From Porphyrobacter sp. CACIAM 03H1 (GTDB lineage: Bacteria > Pseudomonadota > Alphaproteobacteria > Sphingomonadales > Sphingomonadaceae): a DNA stretch of 64,000 nt. Location of the stretch: assembly GCF_002215495.1 (NCBI RefSeq), contig NZ_CP021378.1:1984764-2048763 (forward strand), given 5' to 3'. Position 1 is the first letter of the stretch, and the number at the start of each line of letters is the position of its first letter. This document shows, one piece after another, positions 36,310 to 45,853 of the stretch. The notes under the pieces are model-generated. The model was given only the letters and a program-made list of their open reading frames with translations. It was not told the DNA's origin and made no database searches. Position numbers and translations under genes: made by a program.

Positions 36310-38394
36310 ATGCTGCCCATGCGTCCCGAGGCTCTCAATCCGCTCTTCGCCGAAGTGGCGACGCTCGACGGGGTCGGGCCCAAGCTGATGAAGCCGCTCG
36401 AGCGGCTTGGCCTGACGCGGGTGAAGGATGTGGCCTACCACCTGCCCGAACGCTTCGTCAGCCGCCGGGCGGTGGCCGATCTCGATTCGGCGAGCGAGGG
36501 CGAGCAGGTGATCATCCCGCTCACGCCGGTCGAACATCGCGCCCCGCGCGCCGGAAGCCGCGGACCCTATCGCGTGCTGGCACAGGACGACAAGGGCAAC
36601 GTCTGTTCGCTCAACTGGTTCGGCAAGGCCGCCTACAGCGCCAGGAAGCTGGTGCCGGTGGGCGAGAAGCGCTGGGTGGCGGGCCGGCTCGACCGCTATG
36701 GCGACATGCTCCAGATCGTCCATCCCGAGCATATCGAGGCGGACAGCGCCGCGAACATGGGGCGCCTGAGCGAACCGGTCTATCGCCTCTCGGAAGGGCT
36801 GGTGCAGCCGCGCATCGCCGATTTCGCACGGCAGGCACTGGCGCGGCTGCCGGAACTGCCGGAGTGGATCGAGCCGGGGCAACTGGAACGCGCCGGCTGG
36901 CCCTCATGGCGCGATGCTCTGCGGCTGGCGCACGAGGGCACCGATGCCAAGGCGCGCGACAGGCTCGCCTATGACGAATTGCTGGCGAACAGCCTCGCGC
37001 TGCTGCTGGTCAAGGCCGACGGGCGGCGCAGGCGCGGGCAGGCGCTGGTCGGCGACGGCGTGCTCAGGGCGAAGCTGCAACTCCCTTTCGGCCTCACCGG
37101 AGCCCAGATCCGCTCCATCGCCGAGATCGAGGGCGACATGGCGCAGGAGGCGCCGATGCTGCGCCTGCTTCAGGGCGATGTGGGCGCGGGCAAGACCGTG
37201 GTGGCGCTCAATGCCATGCTGATCGCCGTCGAGGCGGGCAAGCAGGCGGCCCTGCTGGCACCGACCGAAATCCTGGCGCGCCAGCACTTCGAAACCCTGA
37301 GGAAGATGCTTGGCCCGACCGGAGTCGAGATCGCCCTGCTGACGGGCCGCGCCAAGGGGCGCGAGCGCGAGTCGATCCTGATGGGGCTGCTTGATGGCTC
37401 GATCCAGCTGCTCGTCGGCACCCATGCGATCTTTCAGGACACGGTCAATTACCGCGACCTCGGCCTCGTGGTGATCGACGAGCAGCACCGCTTCGGGGTG
37501 GCGCAGCGGCTTGCGCTGGCCGCAAAGGGCAGGCGCGCGCCCCACACCCTCGCCATGACCGCGACACCGATCCCACGCTCGCTGACCCTCGCGCAATATG
37601 GCGAAATGGATGTGAGCCGCTTGGACGAACTGCCCCCGGGGCGGCAGGCGATCGAAACCCTCGTTTTCCCGCAGGCGCGCATGGAAGAAATGATCGCCGG
37701 GGTTGAGCGGCACCTTGCCAGCGGGCAGCAGGCCTACTGGGTCTGTCCGATGGTCCGCGAACTTGACGGTGCTCCCGACCTTGCCGACATCGCCGCCGCC
37801 GAGGCGCGCTATGCCGCGCTGCGCGAGCGGTTCGGCGATGCGGTGGTGATGGTCCACGGCCAGCTTCGCCCCGAGGTCAAGGACGCGGCGATGGAGCGCT
37901 TCGTGACCGGTGACGCCCGGCTGCTGATCGCGACCACCGTGATCGAAGTCGGGGTCGATGTGCCGACCGCGACGCTGATGGTGATCGAACAGGCCGAGCG
38001 GTTCGGCCTTGCGCAATTGCACCAGCTGCGCGGCCGGGTGGGGCGCGGCTCGATGAAAAGCCGCTGCGTGCTGCTGCGCGGCGACGAACTTTCCGAGACG
38101 GGCAAGAAGCGGCTCGCCCTGATGCGCGAGACGCAGGACGGTTTCCGGATCGCGGAGGAAGACCTCGAACTGCGCGGCGGGGGCGAGCTGCTCGGCACGC
38201 GGCAATCGGGGGAGGCGGGCTTCCGCATCGCCGATCTCGAACAGACCCAGCGCCTGCTCCCCGTCGCCCACGGCGATGCGCGGCTGCTGATGGAACGCGA
38301 CGGCGGGCTGACAAGCCCGCGCGGAGAGGCGGCGCGGCTGCTGCTCTACCTGTTCGAGCGCGACTGGGGCGTGCAGTTGCTTCGGGGCGGCTAG
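36310..38394 (+). CDS. recG: RecG, ATP-dependent DNA helicase
   Basis: RecG reverses stalled forks and migrates branched DNA. Features: an N-terminal wedge/OB region (TLDGVGPKLMKPLERLGL ... RAPRAGSRGPYRVLA), Walker A (LLQGDVGAGKTVVAL), DEQHRFGV, TATPIPRSLTLA and LRGRVGRGSMKSRCVLL. The length of about 694 residues is standard. Three starts are possible (GTG 36301, ATG 36310, ATG 36319). 36310 is taken because AGG lies about eight bases upstream. The stop nearly touches the convergent phosphatase gene. Confidence 0.96.
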   Translation: MLPMRPEALNPLFAEVATLDGVGPKLMKPLERLGLTRVKDVAYHLPERFVSRRAVADLDSASEGEQVIIPLTPVEHRAPRAGSRGPYRVLAQDDKGNVCSLNWFGKAAYSARKLVPVGEKRWVAGRLDRYGDMLQIVHPEHIEADSAANMGRLSEPVYRLSEGLVQPRIADFARQALARLPELPEWIEPGQLERAGWPSWRDALRLAHEGTDAKARDRLAYDELLANSLALLLVKADGRRRRGQALVGDGVLRAKLQLPFGLTGAQIRSIAEIEGDMAQEAPMLRLLQGDVGAGKTVVALNAMLIAVEAGKQAALLAPTEILARQHFETLRKMLGPTGVEIALLTGRAKGRERESILMGLLDGSIQLLVGTHAIFQDTVNYRDLGLVVIDEQHRFGVAQRLALAAKGRRAPHTLAMTATPIPRSLTLAQYGEMDVSRLDELPPGRQAIETLVFPQARMEEMIAGVERHLASGQQAYWVCPMVRELDGAPDLADIAAAEARYAALRERFGDAVVMVHGQLRPEVKDAAMERFVTGDARLLIATTVIEVGVDVPTATLMVIEQAERFGLAQLHQLRGRVGRGSMKSRCVLLRGDELSETGKKRLALMRETQDGFRIAEEDLELRGGGELLGTRQSGEAGFRIADLEQTQRLLPVAHGDARLLMERDGGLTSPRGEAARLLLYLFERDWGVQLLRGG

Positions 38395-38395
38395 A

Positions 38396-38896
38396 TCAGG
38401 CGCGCAGCGCGTCGACTTCGCGCAGGAGCCGGTCCGCCCAGGCGTGGACCCCGAGATCGATCAGGCTCCACGCGTGCTCGAAAGCGGCGGTATCGCCATA
38501 ATAGGGATCGGGCACCGGCTCCCCGCGCCTGCCTTCGACCGCATCCAGCAGCATCGCCAGCGAGGCGGTGCCGTCGCGCGGAGCCTTGGCGCGCACGCCT
38601 TCGAGATTGGCGCGGTCGAGCGCGATGATGTGGCTGAAGCGGTAGAAATCGTCCCGCTCGATCTGCCGCGCCGACTGGCCGGCGATGTCGATCCCTTTTA
38701 GGCTCGCCATCGCAATGGCCCGCGGGTCGGGCTGATGGCCGACGTGATAGGAGGCGGTTCCGGCGGAATCGACATTCACCGCAAGTCCGCGCGCCTGCGC
38801 GGCCGCGCGGAATGCGCCTTCGGCCATCGGTGACCGGCAGATATTGCCGAGACACACGAACAGCACGCCGATCCTGTGGTCGATCCCCCCATGCAT
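38396..38896 (-). CDS. Low-molecular-weight protein-tyrosine-phosphatase
   Basis: This is a cytosolic phosphatase of the arsenate-reductase-like LMW-PTP fold, 166 residues. The P-loop is VLFVCLGNICRSPMAEG (C-x5-R) and the general-acid loop is VPDPYYGDTAAFEHAW with the conserved aspartate. Such enzymes act on phosphotyrosine proteins, often of exopolysaccharide kinases, but no such kinase is nearby. It converges on recG with one base between the stops. Confidence 0.93.
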   Translation of the reverse strand: MHGGIDHRIGVLFVCLGNICRSPMAEGAFRAAAQARGLAVNVDSAGTASYHVGHQPDPRAIAMASLKGIDIAGQSARQIERDDFYRFSHIIALDRANLEGVRAKAPRDGTASLAMLLDAVEGRRGEPVPDPYYGDTAAFEHAWSLIDLGVHAWADRLLREVDALRA

Positions 38897-39027
38897 GGCC
38901 TCGCAGTATTACAATTCCTGCAGGCTGTCCATCGCCTATCTCGTTGGTTTCCAATGGAACATGTACGGCCTGTCCGCTGCTGCTTGGACAAGGCCGGCGC
39001 GGGCACCAAGCCGGGGCAGGACGGTCC

Positions 39028-40410
39028 TCAGGCGGCGGCGGCGGGGAGGGGCGAGGTGCTTGCCAGCACCTCCTCGGTGATCCGCCGGATGTTGACCTTG
39101 GCCTTCAGCCGCGCGCCGAGCAGCGCCGTGCCCGAGACCTTGCGCTGCACGAAGAGGGTCTCGATCGGCGGGAAGGCCCAGGTGTCCTTGTCCTGCGCGA
39201 TGGCATAGCCTTCCTCGCGCAGCAGCGGCACGAAAGCGCGGTCCCCGAAGTCGAAGGGCGCATCGGCGCGCATCTCGTTGATGACGATGTCGATCATCCG
39301 TCCCACCCGCTCGGGGTGCTTCTCGGCCACGATCGGCATCATGAACCCGGCTTCGATGGTTGCCTTGAGCACGTCCTCCGCATTGCCCTCGAGGCCTGCA
39401 AGCAGCATCTTGCGATAGCCGTTCGCCACTGTCGGATCGACCGGCCGGCAGGCGCCAAAATCGAGCAGCACGATCTCGCCCGTCTCGCGCCGGTAGCGGA
39501 AATTGGCGAAGTTGGGATCGGTCTGCATCACCCCGAATTCGAACAGCTCGCGCGCCACAAGGCGGATCAGCCGGGCGAAGACCTCGTCACGGCGTTCCGG
39601 GCTTTCCTTGCCGAGTTCCTCGATCGAGACACCCTCCTCGAAGCTCATGGCGAGGATCGCGCCGCGCGTCAGGCCTTCGTGGAGGCGCGGCACGACGAAA
39701 CCGGGGGTCCCGGCAAGCCGCTCGCGATAGAGCGCCATCTGGCGGCCTTCGCGCTGGTAGTCCGCCTCTTCGTGAAGCTGCTGTTTGGCCGCCGCCATCA
39801 GCTTGTCCATCTCGAGCTCCGGCGGGGCGAAGCCGGCGACCTTGAGCAGGGTCATGACGTTGTCGACATCGCTGTCGATCGACTTGGCGACGCCGGGATA
39901 CTGCACCTTGATAGCCAGTTCCTCGCCGTCACGGGTAAGGGCCTTGTGGACCTGACCGATGCTGGCGGCGGCAATGGGTCGGGGGTTGAACCAGCGGAAC
40001 TGCTTGCGCCAGTCGGGGCCCCACTCGGCCTTCAGCACCTGATCGAGCTGGCGGGTCGGCATGAAATTGGCCTGGTCACGCAAGGTCGCGAGGATCCGCG
40101 AGAGCTCGTCAGGCAGGAAATCGCCGGCATCGAGGCTGATCATCTGCCCCATCTTCATCGCCGCGCCGCGCAGGTGCGACAGGCGGTCGGTCAGGCGCTG
40201 GACATTGCCGGGTGTCAGGATCAGGTCGCGTGCCGTGATCCCCTCACCGCTCGCGAGCCGCCGCGCCCCTTCCGCAACCATGCCGCCGGCCACCCCTCCG
40301 ACGAGCTTTCCGAAGGTGCCGAAGCGCGCCATCCGCCCTGCCGGCACGGGGCGCTGGCGGTTGCGGTCTTCGGGCAGATCCTTGAAGTCGGGAATATCGT
40401 CGTCGGCCAC
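39028..40410 (-). CDS. ABC1/AarF (ADCK-like, UbiB family) kinase-like protein
   Basis: UbiB-family atypical kinases support ubiquinone biosynthesis. The family marks are HLRGAAMKMGQMISLD (KxGQ), ASIGQVHKA (Ala-rich loop replacing the P-loop), LAIKVQYPG (catalytic lysine), FGVMQTDPNFANF and IVLLDFGACR. The product is about 460 residues. The start chosen is GTG 40410, giving VADDDIPDFKDLPED; the frame stays open to TTG 40479. There is no strong ribosome site, so the start is uncertain. No ubiquinone genes are adjacent. Confidence 0.88.
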   Translation of the reverse strand: MADDDIPDFKDLPEDRNRQRPVPAGRMARFGTFGKLVGGVAGGMVAEGARRLASGEGITARDLILTPGNVQRLTDRLSHLRGAAMKMGQMISLDAGDFLPDELSRILATLRDQANFMPTRQLDQVLKAEWGPDWRKQFRWFNPRPIAAASIGQVHKALTRDGEELAIKVQYPGVAKSIDSDVDNVMTLLKVAGFAPPELEMDKLMAAAKQQLHEEADYQREGRQMALYRERLAGTPGFVVPRLHEGLTRGAILAMSFEEGVSIEELGKESPERRDEVFARLIRLVARELFEFGVMQTDPNFANFRYRRETGEIVLLDFGACRPVDPTVANGYRKMLLAGLEGNAEDVLKATIEAGFMMPIVAEKHPERVGRMIDIVINEMRADAPFDFGDRAFVPLLREEGYAIAQDKDTWAFPPIETLFVQRKVSGTALLGARLKAKVNIRRITEEVLASTSPLPAAAA

Positions 40411-40501
40411 GGGAGAGGGTTCCGTTTCGGGGAGGCGTTTCAGACGGCAACGGCTGGCGGAGCCGCGCGTTCCGGCCAAGGTGGGGCCGATCCTGGCGTA
40501 A

Positions 40502-41275
40502 TCAACTGATGCACAGGCCTCCGTCGACCGGCAGGCACTGGCCTGTGATGTAGTCCGAATGGGGCGAGGCGAAGAACACCGCGAGGCCTTCGAGCCCTGC
40601 GTGGTCGCCCGGGCGGCGCAGCGGGATGCGGCGGCTCATCCATTCCGCGAACTTCGGGTCGGCCTTGGCGGTGATGTCGGTTTCGTAATAGCCGAAGAGG
40701 AGGGCATTGGCGGTTATCCCGTAGCGCGCGAGCTCGAACGCGGCGGCGCGGGTGAGGCCGTTGAGGGCGGCCTTGGAGGCGGCGTAATCCGACGAGCGGT
40801 TGACCCCCATGATCGACTGGCCCGAGGAGGTCGCGATCAGCTTTCCGCCGGGATCGCCTTCCTTCGCCCGTGCGATCATGTGGCGGGTCACGTACTTGTA
40901 GACCAGCGCCGCCCCGCGGGTATTGACCGCGAGCGTGCGGTCCCAGCCTTCGGCGGTGATGTCGGGGATCGCCGTCCCCGCGCCCGAAATCCCGGCATTG
41001 GCGAAGCAGACATCGACCCGCCCGAAGGCGTCGAGGGTCTGTTCCAGAGCAGCGGCGATCGCGTCCTCCTCGGCCACGTCGCAGGTCAGCGCCAGCACGT
41101 CGCCATCGCCCAGACCGCGCAGTTCCTCGACCGCAGCGGCGTTCTTGGCGGGGTTGCGGGCGAGGATGGCGACATGGGCGCCCGCCTTGGCGAGCCCGCG
41201 GGCCATCGCAAGGCCGAGCCCGCCATTGCCGCCGGTGACGAGGGCCACGCGGCCGGTGAGATCGAACAGGTCCAT
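40502..41275 (-). CDS. Short-chain dehydrogenase/reductase
   Basis: This is a classical SDR of about 257 residues. The NAD(P) motif is VTGGNGGLGLAMARGLA, the NAG motif is CFANAGISG, and the catalytic Ser and YxxxK lie in SSGQSIMGVNRSSDYAASK. The C-terminal end ITGQCLPVDGGLCIS is typical. The substrate is unknown; family members oxidise alcohols or reduce ketones, for example 2-deoxy-gluconate or 3-oxoacyl-type compounds. ATG 41275 gives the usual MDLFDLTGRVALVTGG start. Confidence 0.9.
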   Translation of the reverse strand: MDLFDLTGRVALVTGGNGGLGLAMARGLAKAGAHVAILARNPAKNAAAVEELRGLGDGDVLALTCDVAEEDAIAAALEQTLDAFGRVDVCFANAGISGAGTAIPDITAEGWDRTLAVNTRGAALVYKYVTRHMIARAKEGDPGGKLIATSSGQSIMGVNRSSDYAASKAALNGLTRAAAFELARYGITANALLFGYYETDITAKADPKFAEWMSRRIPLRRPGDHAGLEGLAVFFASPHSDYITGQCLPVDGGLCIS

Positions 41276-41353
41276 GCCGTCCCACGTGGCGCAAACGCCG
41301 CGCCGGTGCAAGACGGGCGGGAACCGCTGCAAGGGCTGCCGGTTTGTGCCCGC

Positions 41354-41809
41354 ATGGACGGACAGACCTCGCTCTCACCCGCAGCGCGGGCGCTCGGCTA
41401 TGCCGGGCTGCTGCCGCAGATCATCTGCATCGCGTTGATCCTGACGGGCCACGAATGGCGCTATTCGGCGCTTGCCGGGGGCTTCGCCTATGCGGCGGCG
41501 ATCTTCAGCTTCCTTGGCGGTGTATGGTGGGGACAGGCGCTCGGACACGGGCGGGCGGGCACGGGTGCCTATGTCCTCGCCGTGCTCCCGAGCCTGATCG
41601 CTGTGGCGCTGTTCCTGCCCTGGACTTTCGGCTGGGACTGGCCCGGACCGGCGATGCTCTACCTCGGCGCGCTGATCCTGCTCTCGCCGCTTGTCGACCG
41701 CGCCCTGGGCTTTGCCGACGCGGACTTCCTGCGCCTGCGCTGGCACCTCTCGCTCGGTCTGGGCGGGCTGACGATCGGGCTTGGACTACTGGCGCCGCAG
41801 GTGCTGTGA
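41354..41809 (+). CDS. DUF3429 membrane protein
   Basis: This small integral membrane protein of 151 residues has four to five hydrophobic segments and the family segment IFSFLGGVWWGQAL. DUF3429 proteins are common in proteobacteria with no established role. ATG 41354 begins MDGQTSLSPAARALGYAGLLPQ. It is divergent from the SDR gene by 78 bases. Confidence 0.8.
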   Translation: MDGQTSLSPAARALGYAGLLPQIICIALILTGHEWRYSALAGGFAYAAAIFSFLGGVWWGQALGHGRAGTGAYVLAVLPSLIAVALFLPWTFGWDWPGPAMLYLGALILLSPLVDRALGFADADFLRLRWHLSLGLGGLTIGLGLLAPQVL

Positions 41810-41903
41810 CGGCGCCGCGGAAGCGGGCGAGGACGTCATGTTTGCGATGAATTAACCACTGTACCCTAGGGAGAAGCTAGAGTTTCCCCACGGGACAGCG
41901 CGC

Positions 41904-44270
41904 TTGATCATTGCTTCGCTTAAGTCACTGGCCGACAGGATCCGGCGTGCGTTCGGCAGGACCGGCGGGAAAGTTGCTGTATCTGCAGGAGAATTGGAAG
42001 GCCGCTCCGGCACGGACATCGTCCTGCGCAAGCGCATCAAGGTGGCCGTGATCGCGATTGCGCTGGGCTCGCTTTCGGGCTGGATCGAAGTGCCCCTGCC
42101 AGCCGAAGACTTCTATCGCGTCATGCGCGCACACGTGAGGGCCCGACCGGCTCCGCAGGACGTGGTGATGATCGCGCTCGATAACGCCTCGCTCAACGCA
42201 ATCGGCAAGGGCACGCCATCGCGGCTCGACGACAGTCTGCTGATGGACCGGCTGGTTGCTGCCGGGGTCCACCAAATCGTGTGGGACCGCGCACACGCCG
42301 ACCCTTCTTCCCCGGAAGCCGATGCGCGGTTCTCCGCGACCCTCGACCGGTATCGCGGCATGGTCTGGCTGGGCATGGTTCCTCAATTCGAGAAATCTTT
42401 TCAGAAGATCCAGGAAGTGCTTCCCCATTCGCAGTTCCGCGAACGCGCCGGGGTGGCATCGATGGTCTACGAGTCAGCCCCATTCCGCCAGGGTGCGAAG
42501 ATCGTCACCGAGGTCGAAACGAGCGGAGCGAAATATCCCGCCATTGCAGCTGTCCTGGCCGACTACGACGGGCCGATTCGTCGGTTCCGGCCCGACCTTG
42601 CGATCGATCCGCGCTCTTTGCCCACTTACAGCTACGTCGATGTCTTGCACGGTCGCGTGGGAGCAAACCAGCTGAAGGGGAAGAGGGTCATCGTTGGTGA
42701 GGCCTATATCGCCTCAGTCGATGTATTCGAGCATCCGCTTTATGGCCGCTTTCCCGGGGCCACCTTGCACATCGTCGGCGCCCATACGCTCAAGCGCGGC
42801 ACCCCCGTCGATCTTTACTGGTATCCTGCCCTGCTGATCGGCGCCCTCGCCATTATCGTGCAGGCATCGAGGCGCACCCGATCGTCCCGTGTGTTGTGGA
42901 TCGCGGCCGGTGGTCTGCTGGCCGTCACGTTCATTCTCGACGAGACCGCTGTCAGCATGGACATCATGTCCGGTCTGCTCGCGCTGGGTGTCGCCGGCTT
43001 CGGCTTCCACCGCATAACGAAGAAGTACTACAGCGGCGATGTCGATGCGATGACGACCTCGGCGCTCAGCCTCGATCGCGCCAATGCGGGCCGGGACGTC
43101 TACGCGCTGAAGATCTCGAACCTGTCGGAAATTTCCGAGGACTGGAGCGAGCGCGAACTCGGCGAATTCGTCAACAGCCTGATCGCCTATGTCAAGGAAC
43201 CGGGCGAGGTCGCCGATGTCGCCTTCGAGCGTGACGTGTTGGTGTGGTTCGCTCCCCGCATGGACGCCGCTAGCCTTGAACGCCATGCCGACGGTCTGGC
43301 GCTGATGCTCAAGACCGCGATCAGCTACGACTGGCAATCGACCAATAGCGCGCCCGCGCTCGGCATCGACATCAATTACGAGCTGCCGATCGGCCAGCGC
43401 ATCAAGAAGGCGATGCAGGCCGCCGATGAGGCGGCTGCGCGCGGCGTGCGCTTCATCATCAACGATGCCGCCCATCTGGAGGCGCGCAACCACCGGCTCG
43501 GGATGATCCGTCTGCTGGAGAAGGGGCTGCGCGATCGGGATATCGGAGTCGCCTATCAGCCGAAAGTCGATCTCGCCTCGGGCCGGATCGTCGGGGCCGA
43601 AACGCTGATCCGCTGGCGGCCCGACGGGGGAGAGCTTGTCAACCCGCAGGATCTCGTGCTCGCCGCCGAGGCGGGCGACCGGATCAACGAACTTACCCTG
43701 GTGGTGATGGAGGGCGCGCTGCTCGAGGCCAAGCAGGCGATCGCGCTCGACCCGCGCTTCAAGCTGGCGGTCAACATGTCGGCCAAGAGCCTGTCCGACA
43801 CCCACCTGTTGTTCGATATCATGACCCTGCTGGGCCGCTACGATTTTCCGGCCGAGAACCTGACGCTGGAACTGACCGAGACCGCCAAGCTCGAGGATCA
43901 CCGCATCGCTCCGCAGATCGCCGCGCTCAAGGCGCGGGGGATCGGGCTGTCGATCGACGATTTCGGAACGGGCGAGTCAAACCTCGAATACATCGAGAAG
44001 CTGCCGAGTTCGGAGCTCAAGATCGACAAGCGCTTCGTGCAGCACATGGCGACCTCGGAAGAGAGCAGGGCAGTGGTGCGGGCGACCATCGAGATCGCGC
44101 ACTCGCTGGGCAAGATCGTCGTCGCGGAAGGGGTGGAGGACGCTGCTGTCGTCGCAGAGCTCAGGGCGATGGGTTGCGACCAGGCGCAGGGCTATTTTTT
44201 CTCGCAGGCGATCACCATGCCCGAACTGCTGGCGATGTTGGGAGAGAGGCGGGCAGCATTTAACGGTTGA
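41904..44270 (+). CDS. CHASE2-EAL membrane sensor phosphodiesterase
   Basis: The protein is 788 residues. An N-terminal transmembrane segment (VAVIAIALGSLSGWI) is followed by a periplasmic CHASE2 sensor (VVMIALDNASLNAIGKGTPS ... GATLHIVGAHTL) and a run of further membrane helices (about residues 305-370). Next is a region in the GGDEF position with no GGDEF signature (around 395-530), then an EAL domain with intact residues (GAETLIRWRP, LAVNMSAKSL, LELTETAKL, IDDFGTGESN, LKIDKRF, VAEGVED, QGYFFSQ). It should hydrolyse c-di-GMP in response to an outside signal. The start is TTG 41904, so the N-terminus is uncertain. Confidence 0.87.
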   Translation: MIIASLKSLADRIRRAFGRTGGKVAVSAGELEGRSGTDIVLRKRIKVAVIAIALGSLSGWIEVPLPAEDFYRVMRAHVRARPAPQDVVMIALDNASLNAIGKGTPSRLDDSLLMDRLVAAGVHQIVWDRAHADPSSPEADARFSATLDRYRGMVWLGMVPQFEKSFQKIQEVLPHSQFRERAGVASMVYESAPFRQGAKIVTEVETSGAKYPAIAAVLADYDGPIRRFRPDLAIDPRSLPTYSYVDVLHGRVGANQLKGKRVIVGEAYIASVDVFEHPLYGRFPGATLHIVGAHTLKRGTPVDLYWYPALLIGALAIIVQASRRTRSSRVLWIAAGGLLAVTFILDETAVSMDIMSGLLALGVAGFGFHRITKKYYSGDVDAMTTSALSLDRANAGRDVYALKISNLSEISEDWSERELGEFVNSLIAYVKEPGEVADVAFERDVLVWFAPRMDAASLERHADGLALMLKTAISYDWQSTNSAPALGIDINYELPIGQRIKKAMQAADEAAARGVRFIINDAAHLEARNHRLGMIRLLEKGLRDRDIGVAYQPKVDLASGRIVGAETLIRWRPDGGELVNPQDLVLAAEAGDRINELTLVVMEGALLEAKQAIALDPRFKLAVNMSAKSLSDTHLLFDIMTLLGRYDFPAENLTLELTETAKLEDHRIAPQIAALKARGIGLSIDDFGTGESNLEYIEKLPSSELKIDKRFVQHMATSEESRAVVRATIEIAHSLGKIVVAEGVEDAAVVAELRAMGCDQAQGYFFSQAITMPELLAMLGERRAAFNG

Positions 44271-44332
44271 TTAAGGTTAATAAAGTGCTATCAGAGGCTC
44301 CTACGGCATATCAATGCTAACAGGAGGCTGTT

Positions 44333-44371
44333 ATGTGGGAATGGGTAGTCAACGCTGGCGGCGTCCGCTAA
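44333..44371 (+). CDS. 12-residue micro-ORF with strong ribosome site
   Basis: AGGAGG at 44322-44327 lies five bases before ATG 44333. The ORF encodes MWEWVVNAGGVR and ends with TAA, 20 bases ahead of an intrinsic terminator. Two tryptophans in the first four codons recall a leader peptide, but no trp gene or any other plus-strand gene follows within reach; next is a minus-strand tRNA. It lies 62 bases after the EAL gene. A possible promoter (TTGATT, then TATCAG after 16 bp) precedes it. Function unknown. Confidence 0.5.
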   Translation: MWEWVVNAGGVR

Positions 44372-44391
44372 GACGCTGATCATATTGTAAA

Positions 44392-44423
44392 AAAAGCCCC
44401 GGGAAACCGGGGCTTTTCTTTTT
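44392..44423 (+). terminator. Intrinsic terminator after the micro-ORF
   Basis: AAAAGCCCCGG, the tetraloop GAAA and CCGGGGCTTTT form an 11-bp stem (44392-44417), followed by CTTTTTT. It is the best textbook terminator in the window. It ends transcription from the EAL gene and/or the micro-ORF; the A-tract on the other side would also allow minus-strand termination. The roughly 160 bases from here to the tRNA-Pro gene show nothing else I can identify. Confidence 0.9.
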
Positions 44424-44583
44424 TGCGGGATGCCCGCTCCGGATTATGCCGCGTGCCCCGCTGGCACGTGAACGCGGCCTCCAATTTCGAATCATCGTTA
44501 ACGTCCGGATTCCCCGAAACCTCAGGCACGGGCCCCATGCCCGTATGATGTGCCGCGTACAGATTTCCGGATGGATGCGAAAT

Positions 44584-44660
44584 TGGTCGGGGAGAGAGGA
44601 TTCGAACCTCCGGCCCCTGCCTCCCGAAGACAGTGCTCTACCAGGCTGAGCTACTCCCCG
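44584..44660 (-). tRNA. tRNA-Pro (anticodon CGG)
   Basis: On the minus strand the acceptor stem is CGGGGAG with CTCCCCG, the anticodon arm is CTGTC-TTCGGGA-GGCAG giving CGG, the T-loop GTTCGAATC is present, and the discriminator A is followed by an encoded CCA. The length is 77 nt with CCA. Confidence 0.97.
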
Positions 44661-44770
44661 ACCGTGTCGCTCCGCGCGGGCAAATGCCCCTGCGGATCGA
44701 GGCAAGGCGCGCCCTATAGGTGTGGATGAGCACAGTGGCAAGCGGGCAAATGCGGCTTATAGTCGCCGCC

Positions 44771-45739
44771 ATGGCCAGCGCAGCGATTCCCCTTTCCACC
44801 GACGCAAATCCGCACCCCGAACAGCAGTATCTCGATCTGATGCGGCAGATCTGGGAGACCGGCAGCGAGCGCGTCGATCGCACCGGGGTGGGCACGCGCT
44901 CGGTATGCGGCAGCGTGTTGCGATTCGACCTCCGCGGGGGAGCGATGCCGCTGCTCACCACCAAGCGGGTCTACTGGAAGACCGCGACGCGCGAATTGCT
45001 GTGGTTCCTGACCGGCGAGACCAACATCCGGCCGCTGGTGCTGCAGGGCGTGAAGATCTGGAACGAGTGGCCGCACGCCCGATATGTCCGCGAGACGGGC
45101 GATCAGGTCAGCCTCGAGGAGTTCGTTCAGCGCATCGCCGATAACGAGGCTTTCGCGCAAGCATGGGGCGATCTCGGGCCCGTCTATGGCAAGCAGTGGG
45201 TGGACTGGCCGACCTGGCGATACCGCCCCGACGGCCTCTACGAGAAGGGCGAGGGCATCAACCAGGTTGCGCAGGTGATCGAATCGCTGCGCACCAGCCC
45301 GGGCAGCCGCCGCCACATCATCGAGGGCTGGAACGTCGCCGAGCTCGACCGCATGGCGCTGCCGCCCTGCCACAAGACCTACCAGTTCCATGTCGCGGGC
45401 GAGGGGGGCGACGCGCGGCTCAACTGCCTGCTGTACCAGCGCAGCTGCGATGTCGCGCTGGGCCTGCCCTTCAACCTATGGTCCGCGGCACTGCTCACGC
45501 GCATGATCGCGCAGCAGGTCGACATGCTCCCCGGCGAGCTGGTGTGGATGGGGGGTGACGTGCACCTCTACCTCAACCACGCGCATCTCATCGAGGAACA
45601 GCTTGCGCGCCAGCCACAGGGCCAGCCCCGCCTCGAGATCCTCCGCAGGCCGGAAACAATTTTCGGCTACCGGATCGAGGATTTCGTGGTGCATGATTAC
45701 GCGCCGCTGCCCCCGATCAGCGCCCCTGTTGCGGTGTGA
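44771..45739 (+). CDS. thyA: Thymidylate synthase
   Basis: ThyA makes dTMP from dUMP with methylene-tetrahydrofolate. The active-site cysteine is in ALPPCHKTYQFHV. The dUMP phosphate-binding arginines are in RVDRTGVGTRS and TSPGSRRHIIEGWN, and LYQRSCDVALGLPFN and GDVHLYLNH are canonical. The 322-residue product carries the usual extra middle segment (about residues 90-150) of long ThyA forms. ATG 44771 is preferred by homology; an in-frame ATG at 44726 has no clear ribosome site. Confidence 0.96.
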   Translation: MASAAIPLSTDANPHPEQQYLDLMRQIWETGSERVDRTGVGTRSVCGSVLRFDLRGGAMPLLTTKRVYWKTATRELLWFLTGETNIRPLVLQGVKIWNEWPHARYVRETGDQVSLEEFVQRIADNEAFAQAWGDLGPVYGKQWVDWPTWRYRPDGLYEKGEGINQVAQVIESLRTSPGSRRHIIEGWNVAELDRMALPPCHKTYQFHVAGEGGDARLNCLLYQRSCDVALGLPFNLWSAALLTRMIAQQVDMLPGELVWMGGDVHLYLNHAHLIEEQLARQPQGQPRLEILRRPETIFGYRIEDFVVHDYAPLPPISAPVAV

Positions 45740-45853
45740 CCGCGCGCCTGCGACCATGCTTGACCGCTCCCCGGCGGTGAAATAAAAATACGTATGCAAG
45801 CAATGATCGCACCCGCTGTTCGCGGCCCTGCGAGCACGGGAGAGCGCGAGCCA

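Noticed and set aside
44333..44371. Reading the W-E-W peptide as a trp attenuator leader
   Set aside because: No tryptophan gene or any plus-strand gene follows before a minus-strand tRNA, so attenuation has no target here.
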